Assembly (NCBI GenBank): GCA_050287105.1
Contig: JBNKBG010000004.1
Span: 1 to 62,242 of the forward strand
Origin: JAPHTQ01 sp050287105
Lineage (GTDB): Bacteria > Pseudomonadota > Gammaproteobacteria > Thiohalomonadales > Thiohalomonadaceae
Direction: 5' to 3'
Length of the DNA stretch: 62,242 nucleotides
The translations under genes were made by a program, and so were the position numbers. Shown here piece after piece: positions 8,282 through 17,485 of the stretch; position 1 is the first letter of the stretch; each line of letters begins with the position of its first letter. The notes beneath the pieces are model-generated. The model was not told where the DNA came from. It was given only the letters and a program-made list of their open reading frames with translations, and did no database searches.

Positions 8282-8743
8282 CTACCGCCGTGACTTTCCG
8301 CTGAGGCTTTCTATCTGTATGCGGTAAACTTTGGTTTTGTGATCCAGCGCTTCAATATACTTCAGCCCTTTCTCGTAGTGACCCACTGAGTACTTGTGCA
8401 GCAGACCCTCAAGACCTTGCTGCTTCTCTTCGGCAAAGACTTCACTGGCAGTGCCGGAGATAACGGTGCTTTCGTACTCCGTGGAGAACTTGTCGGGCAG
8501 GACATTGGTTTTACCTACAACACAGAACGACACCTGTGGGTTATGGGCGATATTATTGAGCTTGCGCCCCTCCACCGCACAGTGGAAATAGAGGTTGTCG
8601 CCGATCACACAGTAGCTGACAGGAATACCATAAGGCAGGCCGTCGGCGCCGACTGTTGAGAGGATGCCGTACTCCGCCCGCTCAAGCAGTTCACGTGCTT
8701 CCTCTTTGCTGATCGTTCTGTCTTCTCTTCTTGGTTTGTCCAT
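8282..8743 (-). CDS. Pyridoxamine 5'-phosphate oxidase-fold flavoprotein (NimA-like)
   Basis: A 153-residue single-domain protein of the split-barrel FMN-binding family. An N-terminal helix is followed by the beta-barrel signature GILSTVGADGLPYGIPVSYC, then LYFHCAVEGRKLNNI and VSFCVVGKT, as in NimA and related nitroimidazole-reductase-like proteins. Family members bind FMN or related cofactors, but many have no known substrate. Length is typical. It stands alone, about 90 bp from the typA terminator and transcribed in the same direction as typA. Confidence 0.85.
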   Translation of the reverse strand: MDKPRREDRTISKEEARELLERAEYGILSTVGADGLPYGIPVSYCVIGDNLYFHCAVEGRKLNNIAHNPQVSFCVVGKTNVLPDKFSTEYESTVISGTASEVFAEEKQQGLEGLLHKYSVGHYEKGLKYIEALDHKTKVYRIQIESLSGKSRR

Positions 8744-8846
8744 TTCCGTTGCCTTGCCATCATTCTGTTACGGGAGCTTCAGATTAACTGGTGCTTCGTT
8801 GTCAGTATATAGGGACACGTGTCATTGATTACTTATGACTAGATGC

Positions 8847-8877
8847 AAAAAAGCCGGGCATTGCCCGGCTTTTTTTA
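8847..8877 (-). terminator. Rho-independent terminator after typA
   Basis: A GC-rich stem, AAGCCGGGCA paired with TGCCCGGCTT, is flanked by an A-run on one side and a T-run on the other, so it can work in both directions. It lies 17 bp past the typA stop on the minus strand. Confidence 0.9.
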
Positions 8878-8893
8878 ACAGCGCGTTAGCGCC

Positions 8894-10723
8894 TTACTTC
8901 TCACCACGCGACGCTTTCTTGCGCTCGTGCTCCACCAGCAATTTCTTGCGCAGGCGGATGTGGTTGGGGGTTACTTCGACCAGTTCGTCGTCGTCGATGA
9001 ACTCCAGTGCCTGTTCCAGGGTGTGTACCACCGGCGGAGTCAGTACCTGCGCATCATCGGTGCCGGAGGCACGGACGTTGGTCAGCTGTTTGCCCTTGAG
9101 AACGTTAACCACCAGGTCGTTATCACGGGAGTGCAGGCCGACGATCATGCCTTCATAAACCTCGGTGCCATGACCGATAAACATGCGGCCACGCTCCTGC
9201 AGGTTGAAGATGGCGTTGGTCAGGGCCTTGCCACCGGCGTTGGCGATCATCACGCCATTCTTGCGGCTACCGTAGTCACCACGACGGAACGGACCGTAGT
9301 GGTCGAATACGCTGTAGATCAAACCGGAGCCCTGGGTAGCGGTGAGGAATTCGGTACGGAAACCGATCAGGCCACGCGCCGGCATGATGTAGTCGAGGCG
9401 AACTCGGCCACGACCATCCGGCACCATGTTTTTCAGGTCGCCGCCACGGGCGCCCAGCTTCTCCATCACACCACCCTGGTGCTGCTCTTCCACATCGACC
9501 GTCACCTGCTCGAACGGCTCCTGCGGACCACCGTCGATCTCACGGATGATGACCTCGGGACGGGAGACGCCCAGCTCGAAACCTTCGCGGCGCATGTTTT
9601 CGATCAATACGGAGAGGTGCAGCTCACCACGACCGGAGACGCGGAATTTGTCCGGGTCGGAACCCTGCTCTACACGCAGTGCTACGTTGTGCACCAGTTC
9701 CTGCTCCAGACGCTCCTTGATCTGGCGGCTGGTGACGTACTTGCCATCTTTACCGGCGAAGGGTGAGTTATTGACCTGGAAGGTCATGCTCACGGTGGGC
9801 TGGTCCACGGTCAACGGCGCCAGTGCTTCAACCGCATTGGGGTCGCACAGGGTATCGGAGATATTCAGCGGGTCGAGGCCGGTAAAACAGACGATGTCAC
9901 CCGCCTGGGCCTCATCGACTTCCACACGCTCCAGACCCATGAAGCCAAACAGTTGCAGCAGACGACCATTACGGCGCTTACCTTCCTTATCGACTACGGT
10001 CACCGCAGTGTTGGTCTTGACCCGACCACGGTTGATACGGCCGATGCCGATAACACCCACGTAGCTGTTGTAATCGAGCTGCGATACCTGCAACTGGAAG
10101 GGATCTTCCAGCTCGACCTGCGGTGGATGCACGTTGTCCACGATAGACTGCAACAGCGGCGTCATGTCGCCCTCGCGTACGGAGGGGTCGAGACCGGCAA
10201 AGCCACTCAGGCCGGAGGCATAGACCACCGGGAAGTCGAGTTGCTCGTCGGTAGCGCCGAGACGATCGAAGAGATCAAAGGTCTGGTCCAGCGCCCACTC
10301 GGGACGGGCTGCCGGGCGGTCCACCTTGTTCACCACCACGATAGGCTTGAGGCCACGGCGCAGCGCCTTCTCGGTAACGAAACGGGTTTGCGGCATCGGG
10401 CCTTCCACCGCATCGACCAGCAGCAGTACCGAGTCGACCATGGAGAGCACCCGCTCTACCTCGCCGCCGAAGTCGGCGTGTCCGGGGGTGTCCACGATGT
10501 TGATGCGGTACTCGCCCCAGCGGATCGCGGTGGGCTTGGCAAGAATGGTAATGCCGCGCTCGCGCTCCTGATCGTTGGAGTCCATGGCGCGTTCTGCCAG
10601 CTGGGTACGCGCGTCAAGGGTGTCGGATTGCTTCAGTAGCTGGTCGACGAGAGTGGTTTTGCCATGGTCAACGTGAGCGATGATGGCGATGTTACGCAGT
10701 TTTTCTATCACAGGGGTGTCCAA
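8894..10723 (-). CDS. typA: Ribosome-associated GTPase TypA/BipA
   Basis: A 609-residue translational GTPase related to EF-G, which binds ribosomes and helps large-subunit assembly and growth under stress. The G1 motif AHVDHGKTT is at residues 16-24, G3 is DTPGHAD and G4 is NKVD. The C-terminal part has the BipA-specific end, with the GLIGFRTEFLT and HGTEVYEGMIVG segments. Length is as expected for the family. It is followed by a strong terminator and is probably monocistronic. Confidence 0.98.
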   Translation of the reverse strand: MDTPVIEKLRNIAIIAHVDHGKTTLVDQLLKQSDTLDARTQLAERAMDSNDQERERGITILAKPTAIRWGEYRINIVDTPGHADFGGEVERVLSMVDSVLLLVDAVEGPMPQTRFVTEKALRRGLKPIVVVNKVDRPAARPEWALDQTFDLFDRLGATDEQLDFPVVYASGLSGFAGLDPSVREGDMTPLLQSIVDNVHPPQVELEDPFQLQVSQLDYNSYVGVIGIGRINRGRVKTNTAVTVVDKEGKRRNGRLLQLFGFMGLERVEVDEAQAGDIVCFTGLDPLNISDTLCDPNAVEALAPLTVDQPTVSMTFQVNNSPFAGKDGKYVTSRQIKERLEQELVHNVALRVEQGSDPDKFRVSGRGELHLSVLIENMRREGFELGVSRPEVIIREIDGGPQEPFEQVTVDVEEQHQGGVMEKLGARGGDLKNMVPDGRGRVRLDYIMPARGLIGFRTEFLTATQGSGLIYSVFDHYGPFRRGDYGSRKNGVMIANAGGKALTNAIFNLQERGRMFIGHGTEVYEGMIVGLHSRDNDLVVNVLKGKQLTNVRASGTDDAQVLTPPVVHTLEQALEFIDDDELVEVTPNHIRLRKKLLVEHERKKASRGEK

Positions 10724-10829
10724 AATAATAAGGAGTGCGGGAAAATGGCGGCGATTCTACCTGAAAAACCGACCCGGCGATATGGGATTATGCGCCGCGT
10801 CCTGTAGAACGAACGCGACGTAGGCCTTT

Positions 10830-11297
10830 TCAGTTCTGCTGTTGGGTCATTTTCTTCAGATACTTCGCCGCATCTTTCTGCCCCTGGGCACTGGCGCGCT
10901 CCAGCCACAGCCTGGCCTTCTCCTCGTCCGGCTCTACACCAATACCTTCGGCATAGGTGACCCCCATCAGGTATTGTGCGTCGGCCATACCCTGCTCCGC
11001 CGCCTTGAGCATGTACTCAGCGGCACCGACCGCGCTGATGTCCTCGGCAACCAGGATATGCGCCAGATTGAACTGCGCCTCGGCCAGCCCCTGGTCTGCC
11101 GCCTTGCGGTACCACTCGATGGCCTTGTCCACATCGCGCGTGACACCCATGCCGTGATCATAGGCAGCCCCAAGATTGAGCTGCGCCAGTGCATCGCCGG
11201 TGGCGGCTTTGGCTTGCAGTGTTTTGATATCGACATCGGCAGCCACTACCTGAGCGGCCAGTAACATGCTCATCAACAACAGGAGGATACGTTTCAT
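10830..11297 (-). CDS. Exported Sel1-repeat protein
   Basis: A 155-residue protein with a signal peptide (MKRILLLLMSMLLAAQVVAA, cleavage probably after AxA). It then carries three to four Sel1-type repeats of about 36 residues, with the recurring pattern LGxxYxxGxGVxxDxxKAxxWYxKAAxxG. Sel1 repeats are alpha-solenoid protein-binding surfaces, and this protein probably works in the periplasm. The partner is unknown. It lies upstream of typA on the same strand, about 100 bp away. Confidence 0.85.
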   Translation of the reverse strand: MKRILLLLMSMLLAAQVVAADVDIKTLQAKAATGDALAQLNLGAAYDHGMGVTRDVDKAIEWYRKAADQGLAEAQFNLAHILVAEDISAVGAAEYMLKAAEQGMADAQYLMGVTYAEGIGVEPDEEKARLWLERASAQGQKDAAKYLKKMTQQQN

Positions 11298-11522
11298 CGC
11301 CTTACATCCATACTATTCCGTGAATTATTGCCGCCTAATAATAACAGCTTCATCAACACTATCCTCAGTACAGTCCACATACGGGTAAAAATGTTGTGAA
11401 CTATTCCCGCTCGCGGCCAGTAGCGGCCTGATCCAGGTCAACAATGCCCGCCCTCATCGCTTGAACCTGCCATGCCATTCCTCTAAGTTGAAGACGAGAT
11501 TCACATCAGACAGGGAAAACCC

Positions 11523-12932
11523 ATGAAACGCATTACCGCTCTCTTTCTGGGAACCGCGCTGTGTTGCCACACTGTCGCCGCGGTTGAGGTCAATAAGGAT
11601 GGTCAGGACGTTATCCGCCTCGCCGCCGATGAATACCGAACTATCGTCGCCGATACCCCGGTACTCAGCAACAAGCCTCTCAACAACTATCTCAACCGCA
11701 TCGCCAACAAACTGGTGCCGAGCGGCGACAAACTGCCCGGCGCTATTCGCCTCGATGTGACCATCCTGGAGAAGGATATGCCCGAGGTGTACGCCACCGC
11801 CAACGGCCATATCCTGCTCACCAGCGGCGCGCTGCTGGCACTGCAAAACGAGGCGCAACTGGCCGGGGTGCTCTCCCATGAGGTGGCGCACCTGCTGCAT
11901 GCCCACTATCCCGGCATCTATCAGGCGTTCAAGGACAAGGAGCGCTCGGCACGCGGGCAGGCGCTGCTCGGTGGCCTGGCCGGTGTGGTGGTCGATTCGG
12001 CCATCGACTTCTCGCTGCAGTCGCGCACCAATGATATCTATGCCGATGTGGACCGCGGCAATATGAGTTACGAAGAGGCCAATCGCAAAATTCTTGAGAT
12101 CAATACCGGCGCCGGTCTCATCGAGGGCTTCGGTGAGGTCTATAACGACCTGCCACCGGAAACCAAGGCGGGCAATGGTGATCCACGTATGCCGCTGGAG
12201 ATGGTGGCCGATGCCGAGGGATTGAAGCTGATGGTCCGTGCCGGTTACGACCCTGCCGAGGCGGGTGAGGGCTGGCGTCTGATGCGTGCCGCCGCCGACA
12301 AGGCAAGGCGCAACGACACCAACGCCCTGGCGATGAGTTTCCTGCCACCGCAGATGCGCTCATTGATGCGCGGCGTCGAAGGGCCGATGGGACAGATCCG
12401 CGCCGAATCGCTGACTCGCACCATCAGCCAGCTGCCGCCCGACCGACCGCAACTGCTCGCCTCGTTATCGCGCTCGAAAGAGATCGAAAAGCTGAAACAG
12501 GGACGTAAGCTCAGCGTCGGCAAGGAAGCGTTCCGCAAGTCGGTCAGTGGCTTCATCCTCGCCGATGCACGCAAAGCCTATGACGAGGGTGACTGGCGCC
12601 GCGCCCGCGATCTCTACCAGGGGGCCTGGGACTCGGGCATGCAATCGGCAGAAGTTGCCTATCGTCTCGGCCAATCGCATCTCGGCGGTATGGCCTTTGC
12701 CGCCACCGAACGGGAAAAGGAGATGGCAGAGGAGTACCTGCTCAAGGCGACCAAACTCGACAACAAAATGGCAGAACCCTACAAGGCCCTCGGTGAACTC
12801 TACGGCGAATGGGAGCGTTACGAGGAGGGGGTCAACATGTACCGGAAGTACCTCAAGGTCGCCTCCGGCGCGAAGGACCGCAGCCGTATCGAACGGCAGA
12901 TCCGCAAACTCGAACGCAAGGCAGGGAGATAA
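11523..12932 (+). CDS. Periplasmic M48 metallopeptidase with TPR tail (BepA-like)
   Basis: A 469-residue exported protease. A signal peptide (residues 1-20) is followed by an M48 domain with the zinc motif HEVAH at 119-123 and a later EMVADAEG segment that should give the third ligand. The C-terminal 150 residues form TPR-like helices. BepA proteins degrade or assist outer-membrane proteins such as LptD. HEVAH is intact, so the enzyme is probably active. The next gene follows after 3 bp, so the two form an operon. Confidence 0.88.
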   Translation: MKRITALFLGTALCCHTVAAVEVNKDGQDVIRLAADEYRTIVADTPVLSNKPLNNYLNRIANKLVPSGDKLPGAIRLDVTILEKDMPEVYATANGHILLTSGALLALQNEAQLAGVLSHEVAHLLHAHYPGIYQAFKDKERSARGQALLGGLAGVVVDSAIDFSLQSRTNDIYADVDRGNMSYEEANRKILEINTGAGLIEGFGEVYNDLPPETKAGNGDPRMPLEMVADAEGLKLMVRAGYDPAEAGEGWRLMRAAADKARRNDTNALAMSFLPPQMRSLMRGVEGPMGQIRAESLTRTISQLPPDRPQLLASLSRSKEIEKLKQGRKLSVGKEAFRKSVSGFILADARKAYDEGDWRRARDLYQGAWDSGMQSAEVAYRLGQSHLGGMAFAATEREKEMAEEYLLKATKLDNKMAEPYKALGELYGEWERYEEGVNMYRKYLKVASGAKDRSRIERQIRKLERKAGR

Positions 12933-12935
12933 ACC

Positions 12936-13793
12936 ATGAACCGATCCATGCAACGCATTGCTATTCTGGCGCTCGGCCTGCTGACCAGTGCCGCACTTCA
13001 GGCCGCCTCCGCCACGTTGCGTTACGGCTTCAGGGATGGCGCCACCTACATGGTGAAACAGCAGTACCACAACGTCGGCACCTCAAGTGTCAGCATGAGT
13101 ATGATGGGGCAGAAACAGACCATGGATACCCCGGTCAACCACACCTCAATAAATAGTTGGAGCGCGAAGGTCAGCCACAAGGGTGACAAGATGATCCTCG
13201 ATACCAGCTACGGCAAAACAGAGGGCGGTGAACGTTGGGGGGATCCATCGGGCAACGGCGCCGGCAATATCTACGGTAAGAGTTCTGCCCGTGCAACCAT
13301 TGACCCGCTCAGGGGGATGACCGCACTCAGCACCAACCCGGCCAGGGATTCCATCGTCGACAGCATCTACCGCTTCCGTTTCGCCTGGATGCCACAGTTA
13401 CCGAAAAAAGCACTCAAGGTCGGCAACAGTTTCACCTATGACTATACCGTGCAGAGTGGCATGATCACGATGAAGGGCGAGGACGAATATATCCTCGACG
13501 AGATCAAGGGCGATGTTGCCTATTTCACCCTGGAGAGCCAGTCGGTGGTGGTGCAGGACTACAGCAAGCTCGAACAACCGGAAGGCATGCCCGAGGGGAT
13601 GGGTTCGATGATGGGCAACCTGACCATGGCCTATCAGGGCGAGGGCACGGCCAGTTTCGATCTCAAGGAGGGTATCTTCGTCGAGCGCGAAATGCAGATC
13701 ACCTACACTACAAAAAAATCGAAAACCCCGGGCGCAATGATCAACAGCATGCGCGGTACCATCCGCGACCGCTGGGAAATGGAGCGACGCTGA
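12936..13793 (+). CDS. Exported hypothetical protein next to the M48 peptidase
   Basis: A 285-residue protein with a signal peptide ending near LQAASA, and a beta-rich mature part with many short strands and few Cys. The pattern (LRYGFRDGATYMVKQQYHN at the start, YTVQSGMITMKGEDEYILDEI later) resembles exported DUF6263-like proteins; this is a weak match. It starts 3 bp after the peptidase stop and is probably cotranscribed, so it may be a periplasmic partner or substrate. No catalytic motif is visible. Confidence 0.75.
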   Translation: MNRSMQRIAILALGLLTSAALQAASATLRYGFRDGATYMVKQQYHNVGTSSVSMSMMGQKQTMDTPVNHTSINSWSAKVSHKGDKMILDTSYGKTEGGERWGDPSGNGAGNIYGKSSARATIDPLRGMTALSTNPARDSIVDSIYRFRFAWMPQLPKKALKVGNSFTYDYTVQSGMITMKGEDEYILDEIKGDVAYFTLESQSVVVQDYSKLEQPEGMPEGMGSMMGNLTMAYQGEGTASFDLKEGIFVEREMQITYTTKKSKTPGAMINSMRGTIRDRWEMERR

Positions 13794-13797
13794 ACGC

Positions 13798-14046
13798 ATG
13801 AGCTGGCAGGTCTACATGGTGCGCTGCAGTGATGACACGCTCTACACCGGCGTGGCACGCGATCTGAAGCGCCGCATCCAGCAGCACAACCACGGCAATG
13901 ACGGGGCCAAATACACCCGCGCTCGTCGCCCTGTGACACTGGTGTACAACGAACCGGCCAGGGATCGCTCCGCGGCACAGCAGCGCGAATACCAGATTCG
14001 TAAACTGAGCACCGCAAAAAAGCGGCAACTCATCGCTGGTGAATAG
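13798..14046 (+). CDS. GIY-YIG nuclease-fold protein (YhbQ/UPF0213-like)
   Basis: An 82-residue single GIY-YIG domain. The first strand reads WQVYMVRCSDDTLYTGVA, so the GIY/YIG pair appears as VYMV...YTGVA. It is followed by the Arg (DLKRRIQQH) and a Glu in the QQREYQIRKL helix. Small stand-alone members include E. coli YhbQ, for which DNA-nicking activity has been suggested. It starts 4 bp after the previous stop, so it may share that transcript. Confidence 0.88.
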   Translation: MSWQVYMVRCSDDTLYTGVARDLKRRIQQHNHGNDGAKYTRARRPVTLVYNEPARDRSAAQQREYQIRKLSTAKKRQLIAGE

Positions 14047-14127
14047 CCGCGCAGCGGCCATGACGCTAAGATAGCGGCCTGTCCCTGAATCACATTTGAT
14101 GCTGCAACAACTTAAACAGGATTTAGC

Positions 14128-14400
14128 ATGGGTGTAGAGAGAAGACGCCACGTTCGAATTGAGGTGCCGATGCAGGTACTCCTGACTCATCCGACACTGG
14201 GAACGAGTGAGTTGAAGACCATTGATATCTGCGACAACGGCGTCTTCCTTGAGGCCAAACCTGAGCAGTGTCCAGCGGTGGGTGACGAGGTTACCCTGCA
14301 GGTCAAAGGTGGCGTCCTGGGTGACGGCGAAGAGCCACCACTGGTGATGGCGCGGGTGGTACGCCTCACAGAAAACGGGATGGGCATTCAGTTTATTTAG
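14128..14400 (+). CDS. Single-domain PilZ c-di-GMP-binding protein
   Basis: A 90-residue PilZ domain. The N-terminal arginine motif reads ERRRHVR (residues 4-10) and the second motif reads DICDNGVFLE in place of the usual DxSxxG. The position normally held by Ser is Cys, so binding strength may be changed. AGGA about 7 nt before the ATG supports the start. It could read the c-di-GMP made by the five GGDEF proteins in this window. The target is unknown. Confidence 0.82.
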   Translation: MGVERRRHVRIEVPMQVLLTHPTLGTSELKTIDICDNGVFLEAKPEQCPAVGDEVTLQVKGGVLGDGEEPPLVMARVVRLTENGMGIQFI

Positions 14401-14490
14401 GCCCTCCTCGGTTACGGTGTAACGAACTAATTTGTAAACAGGTTGACGACCAACCGCTGCGGCTGGGTCCGGGCAACAGGAGCATCAGGC

Positions 14491-15138
14491 ATGGCCAATG
14501 AAGAAAAACCGCAACAGGATAAGGTGGCAAAACCTGCGGTGAAAAAGGCAACCAGGAAAAAAGCCCCGGCAAAGAAGCGCGCAACCGCGAAAAAGACCGC
14601 GACAAAAAAAGCTGTCAGCGGCAAGCCGGTGGCAAAGAAGATCGCCGCCAAAGCGGCATCCACCGAGGATATGGACAAGGGCAATGAAGAGGTGGTCGTA
14701 GCTGTACCACTGGAAAAGCCCTCAACGCCGCCGCAACCACCTTCACAACCAACGACGGCAACACGTCAGGTCTGGTGGCGCGCTGCCATTATGGTGGCCG
14801 TGGTGGTATTGATTTTCACCGCTATTCGCAACGCCACGCATGATGAACTCTCGATAACAGACAAGAGTGTGGCGCCCTCACCCTGGGCCTCCCAGGAATC
14901 CGGCATGGAAACGGGACAACCGCACCCATGGGAGTTGGCGCCCGCACCCCAGGCTGACAACTTCAACGAGCCACCGCTCTATTACACACCACCAACCCAG
15001 CAACCCGCTCCCCGTTCGGAGCCGTGGCAGGCAACGCAACGCGATACACCACTACAGACCAAACCCTTCTATCCACCACCGCCTGGCCCATACGGCTTCG
15101 CACCATCAACGGATAACAGCACGCCCTATCCACGCTAA
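14491..15138 (+). CDS. Lys/Ala-rich histone-H1-like tail, membrane span, Pro-rich tail
   Basis: A 215-residue protein of low complexity. The start at 14491 has AGGAG at 14478-14482; an upstream ATG at 14443 lacks this. Residues 1-55 are a KKAxxKKA-type tail like bacterial histone H1-like proteins. One membrane span follows near residues 95-115 (IMVAVVVLIFTAI). The C-terminal 90 residues are rich in Pro, Gln and Thr. By the positive-inside rule the basic tail should be cytoplasmic and the Pro-rich part periplasmic. A DNA-membrane tether is an inference. No enzyme motif is present. Confidence 0.75.
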   Translation: MANEEKPQQDKVAKPAVKKATRKKAPAKKRATAKKTATKKAVSGKPVAKKIAAKAASTEDMDKGNEEVVVAVPLEKPSTPPQPPSQPTTATRQVWWRAAIMVAVVVLIFTAIRNATHDELSITDKSVAPSPWASQESGMETGQPHPWELAPAPQADNFNEPPLYYTPPTQQPAPRSEPWQATQRDTPLQTKPFYPPPPGPYGFAPSTDNSTPYPR

Positions 15139-15346
15139 GCGGAACGACTACACTCAAAGTGACATCCAAGTCCATGCAAACTATGTGGTTGCATGGCGCC
15201 GCGGGTTCAGACCAGGGACAAGATAATGTAAACTCGTCGCAGGCACCCAACGAGCATCATCCAGAATAAGGGTGAGCCCATCACCGCCTGACACTGAAAA
15301 ATTTGAGCCCTATTACTACAGAAAAAACGAACAAGGTATTCGATTC

Positions 15347-15820
15347 ATGACATTTCTATCTTTTTCACAGCTTCTTAAAGCGCTGGTGATCGCCGTGGTG
15401 ATCGCCGTACTTGGCTACCTGTTGTACCCGCATCTCGGTCTGGATGGCACCATCGCCAGCAAGACCTTTATCTTCACTCTGGCCGTCGGCGCTTTTGCTG
15501 GTGGCATCGCCAATGCCATTGAGATAGGCGGCAGCCTGTCACAGGCTGGCGGGAACGGTGAGAATGTCTCTATCTTCGTCGGCAACCTGTCGTTCAAGGC
15601 CTCATCGGAAGAGTTGCGTGAGCTGTTCGCCCCCTATGGCGAGGTTCGCTCGGTTCGTATCATGAAAGATCGCGCCACCCGCAGACCGCGTGGCTTTGCC
15701 TTTGTTGAAATGAGTGACAGCCAGGCGGCAAAGGCGATCAAGGGACTGGATGGCCGGGAATTCATGGGCCGCTCACTGCGCGTTAATACCGGTACCGAAC
15801 GTAACCAGCAGGACGGCTAG
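15347..15820 (+). CDS. Membrane-anchored RRM RNA-binding protein
   Basis: A 157-residue protein with two hydrophobic segments (about residues 8-27 and 39-58) followed by a complete RNA recognition motif. RNP2 reads IFVGNL and RNP1 reads RGFAFVEM, and the C-terminal strand SLRVN closes the fold. Bacterial RRM proteins are mostly small and soluble, so a membrane-anchored form is unusual. ATG 15347 has AAGG 10 nt upstream. A GTG at 15272 would add 25 residues, but its AAGG abuts the codon. The neighbour upstream is also a membrane protein with a basic, nucleic-acid-like tail. Confidence 0.85.
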   Translation: MTFLSFSQLLKALVIAVVIAVLGYLLYPHLGLDGTIASKTFIFTLAVGAFAGGIANAIEIGGSLSQAGGNGENVSIFVGNLSFKASSEELRELFAPYGEVRSVRIMKDRATRRPRGFAFVEMSDSQAAKAIKGLDGREFMGRSLRVNTGTERNQQDG

Positions 15821-15886
15821 CGGTAACGCCCAACCATCCGCCGCGATATTATCACTATCGCGGCGTTTTCATTTCCAGGCATCGAG

Positions 15887-16918
15887 ATGCAGAACTCCAT
15901 CACCCTTAGCGACTTCCTTGAACAGAGCGGTGCCCGCTATCTGGTCTATGACATGGGCCGTGGCATTCGTCCCCTTGAGATGGAACAGTTCCGCCGCTTT
16001 GAATCGGCAACGGAGCCCTATCCCTATCCGCTGCAGCAGCACGCCTGGCTGGCGATCCTTGGCCAACACGGCGAAGAGGCAGAGGGACAATTTATCTGGT
16101 TCCTCAAATTCCCGCTGGATGAGCGCGGACTGCTGATTCAGGGTACCCGCGATGACTTCATGACGCGGCTGCTGGAGAGTCATGCACAGGGTGATGAAAA
16201 ACGCGAGGATGCCCCGCAAAGCCCCTATGGCTTCAAACCCAAACAGAGCGTGATGGCTGCCTTCCATGCCCTGGCCACCCGTGAACTGGGTCAGCGGCCG
16301 AGTCGCTTTTACGATCATGCGCGCAGCTATCTGGCCGGTGATCCCGGCTACGATCAGTGGGCCTTTGTCGGCATACAGGGGATCGCCGACGTCGCCGCAC
16401 GTCTCGATGAAGAGGACAACGCTGAACGGATACAGCAGGCGCTACCTCAACTACCGCCACCGGCACTTATCGCACTTTGTGGCTATCTGGAGAACGTTCC
16501 GCTCGATGAATCGACTGCCGCAGCGTTACTGCAACGTCTGCAACAGAAGATGGAAAAAGAGGATATTGATCTGAACGCGGCGGTAGCCCTGTTACGCGCC
16601 TTCTCCCGCAGCGCCAACCCTTCACTACGTGACGCGGCAATACGTACGGTATTGCAGAGCAGTCATGCGCGGGATGTGGGGATGCTTGCGGCGATTGCGG
16701 CGCGCAACTGGCAAAGCCTGCAAGACGAATCCCTGGCTCATACCTTCTGCGAGATGCTGGCGATAAACACGCTGGGCCACGACGCCTTCGTCCAGATCAT
16801 GGCCGACCTGCTCTACCTTCCTGGACTGCGTGCACCATTGCTGACACAACTACGCAATCCCGATCGCTCGGACGCACTCGCCGAAGCCGTCGGGGTAATG
16901 TTCAAGAGGGATCTGTAA
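15887..16918 (+). CDS. DUF3549 family protein
   Basis: A 343-residue soluble protein matching DUF3549, a gammaproteobacterial family of unknown function. The opening SITLSDFLEQSGA, the GRGIRPL segment and the FIWFLKFPLDERGLL segment are typical. The C-terminal half is helical and HEAT-like. It converges with the TerB gene, leaving only 5 bp between the stops. No catalytic residues can be assigned. Confidence 0.85.
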   Translation: MQNSITLSDFLEQSGARYLVYDMGRGIRPLEMEQFRRFESATEPYPYPLQQHAWLAILGQHGEEAEGQFIWFLKFPLDERGLLIQGTRDDFMTRLLESHAQGDEKREDAPQSPYGFKPKQSVMAAFHALATRELGQRPSRFYDHARSYLAGDPGYDQWAFVGIQGIADVAARLDEEDNAERIQQALPQLPPPALIALCGYLENVPLDESTAAALLQRLQQKMEKEDIDLNAAVALLRAFSRSANPSLRDAAIRTVLQSSHARDVGMLAAIAARNWQSLQDESLAHTFCEMLAINTLGHDAFVQIMADLLYLPGLRAPLLTQLRNPDRSDALAEAVGVMFKRDL

Positions 16919-16923
16919 GGAAA

Positions 16924-17394
16924 TCAGGAAACCGCTTCACTCATGTTCAGAACACGATGCTTGGCACGGATAAACGAGCTATGAGGTAGATAGAGCAGTT
17001 CAGCGATGCGCCTTACCATGTGTTCCTCATAGCGATCGATGTGGCCATCAGCGGCCGCCACCCGCCACAACAGTTCCACCACCTGCTCCTTCTGCTCATA
17101 GCTCAGGCGTTCTTTCAACAGGGTGGTGAACTGATAGTAATCGATCGCTTCGTTGGCCTCAGCCTCGGCCAGGGCATAGAGCGTGGTCACCTCTTCCAGC
17201 GTGAGAGCAAAATGCTCGCGCAGGGCGGCGGCCGCCGCATCCCGCTCTTTTTTGTAGACCACCTCATCCTGGCGCGCCATCTCCACCAGCAAGGCCGCGG
17301 TGGCCAGTCGCAAGCTATGCTCCGGATCGTGGCTTTGCGCACCGGCCGGAACCATGATTTGTCGCTCCACAAAATCCCGAATCGCTTGTAACAT
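16924..17394 (-). CDS. TerB-like tellurite-resistance-family protein
   Basis: A 156-residue all-helical protein of the TerB family. Acidic residues typical of the fold appear in QDEVVYKKERD and again in VAAADGHIDRYEE, in the pseudo-repeat that can bind metal in TerB. Family members are linked to membrane or stress sensing. Single-domain copies like this are common and need not give tellurite resistance. It is divergent from the LOG gene (about 90 bp between starts). Confidence 0.88.
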   Translation of the reverse strand: MLQAIRDFVERQIMVPAGAQSHDPEHSLRLATAALLVEMARQDEVVYKKERDAAAAALREHFALTLEEVTTLYALAEAEANEAIDYYQFTTLLKERLSYEQKEQVVELLWRVAAADGHIDRYEEHMVRRIAELLYLPHSSFIRAKHRVLNMSEAVS

Positions 17395-17485
17395 CTGTCC
17401 ACTCTCGTGCTAAGTTGATCCAACTACCCGGTGAGATGACCTGCCTTCCTCACCATACCGACACTCAACCAGTGGGATAAGTTCG

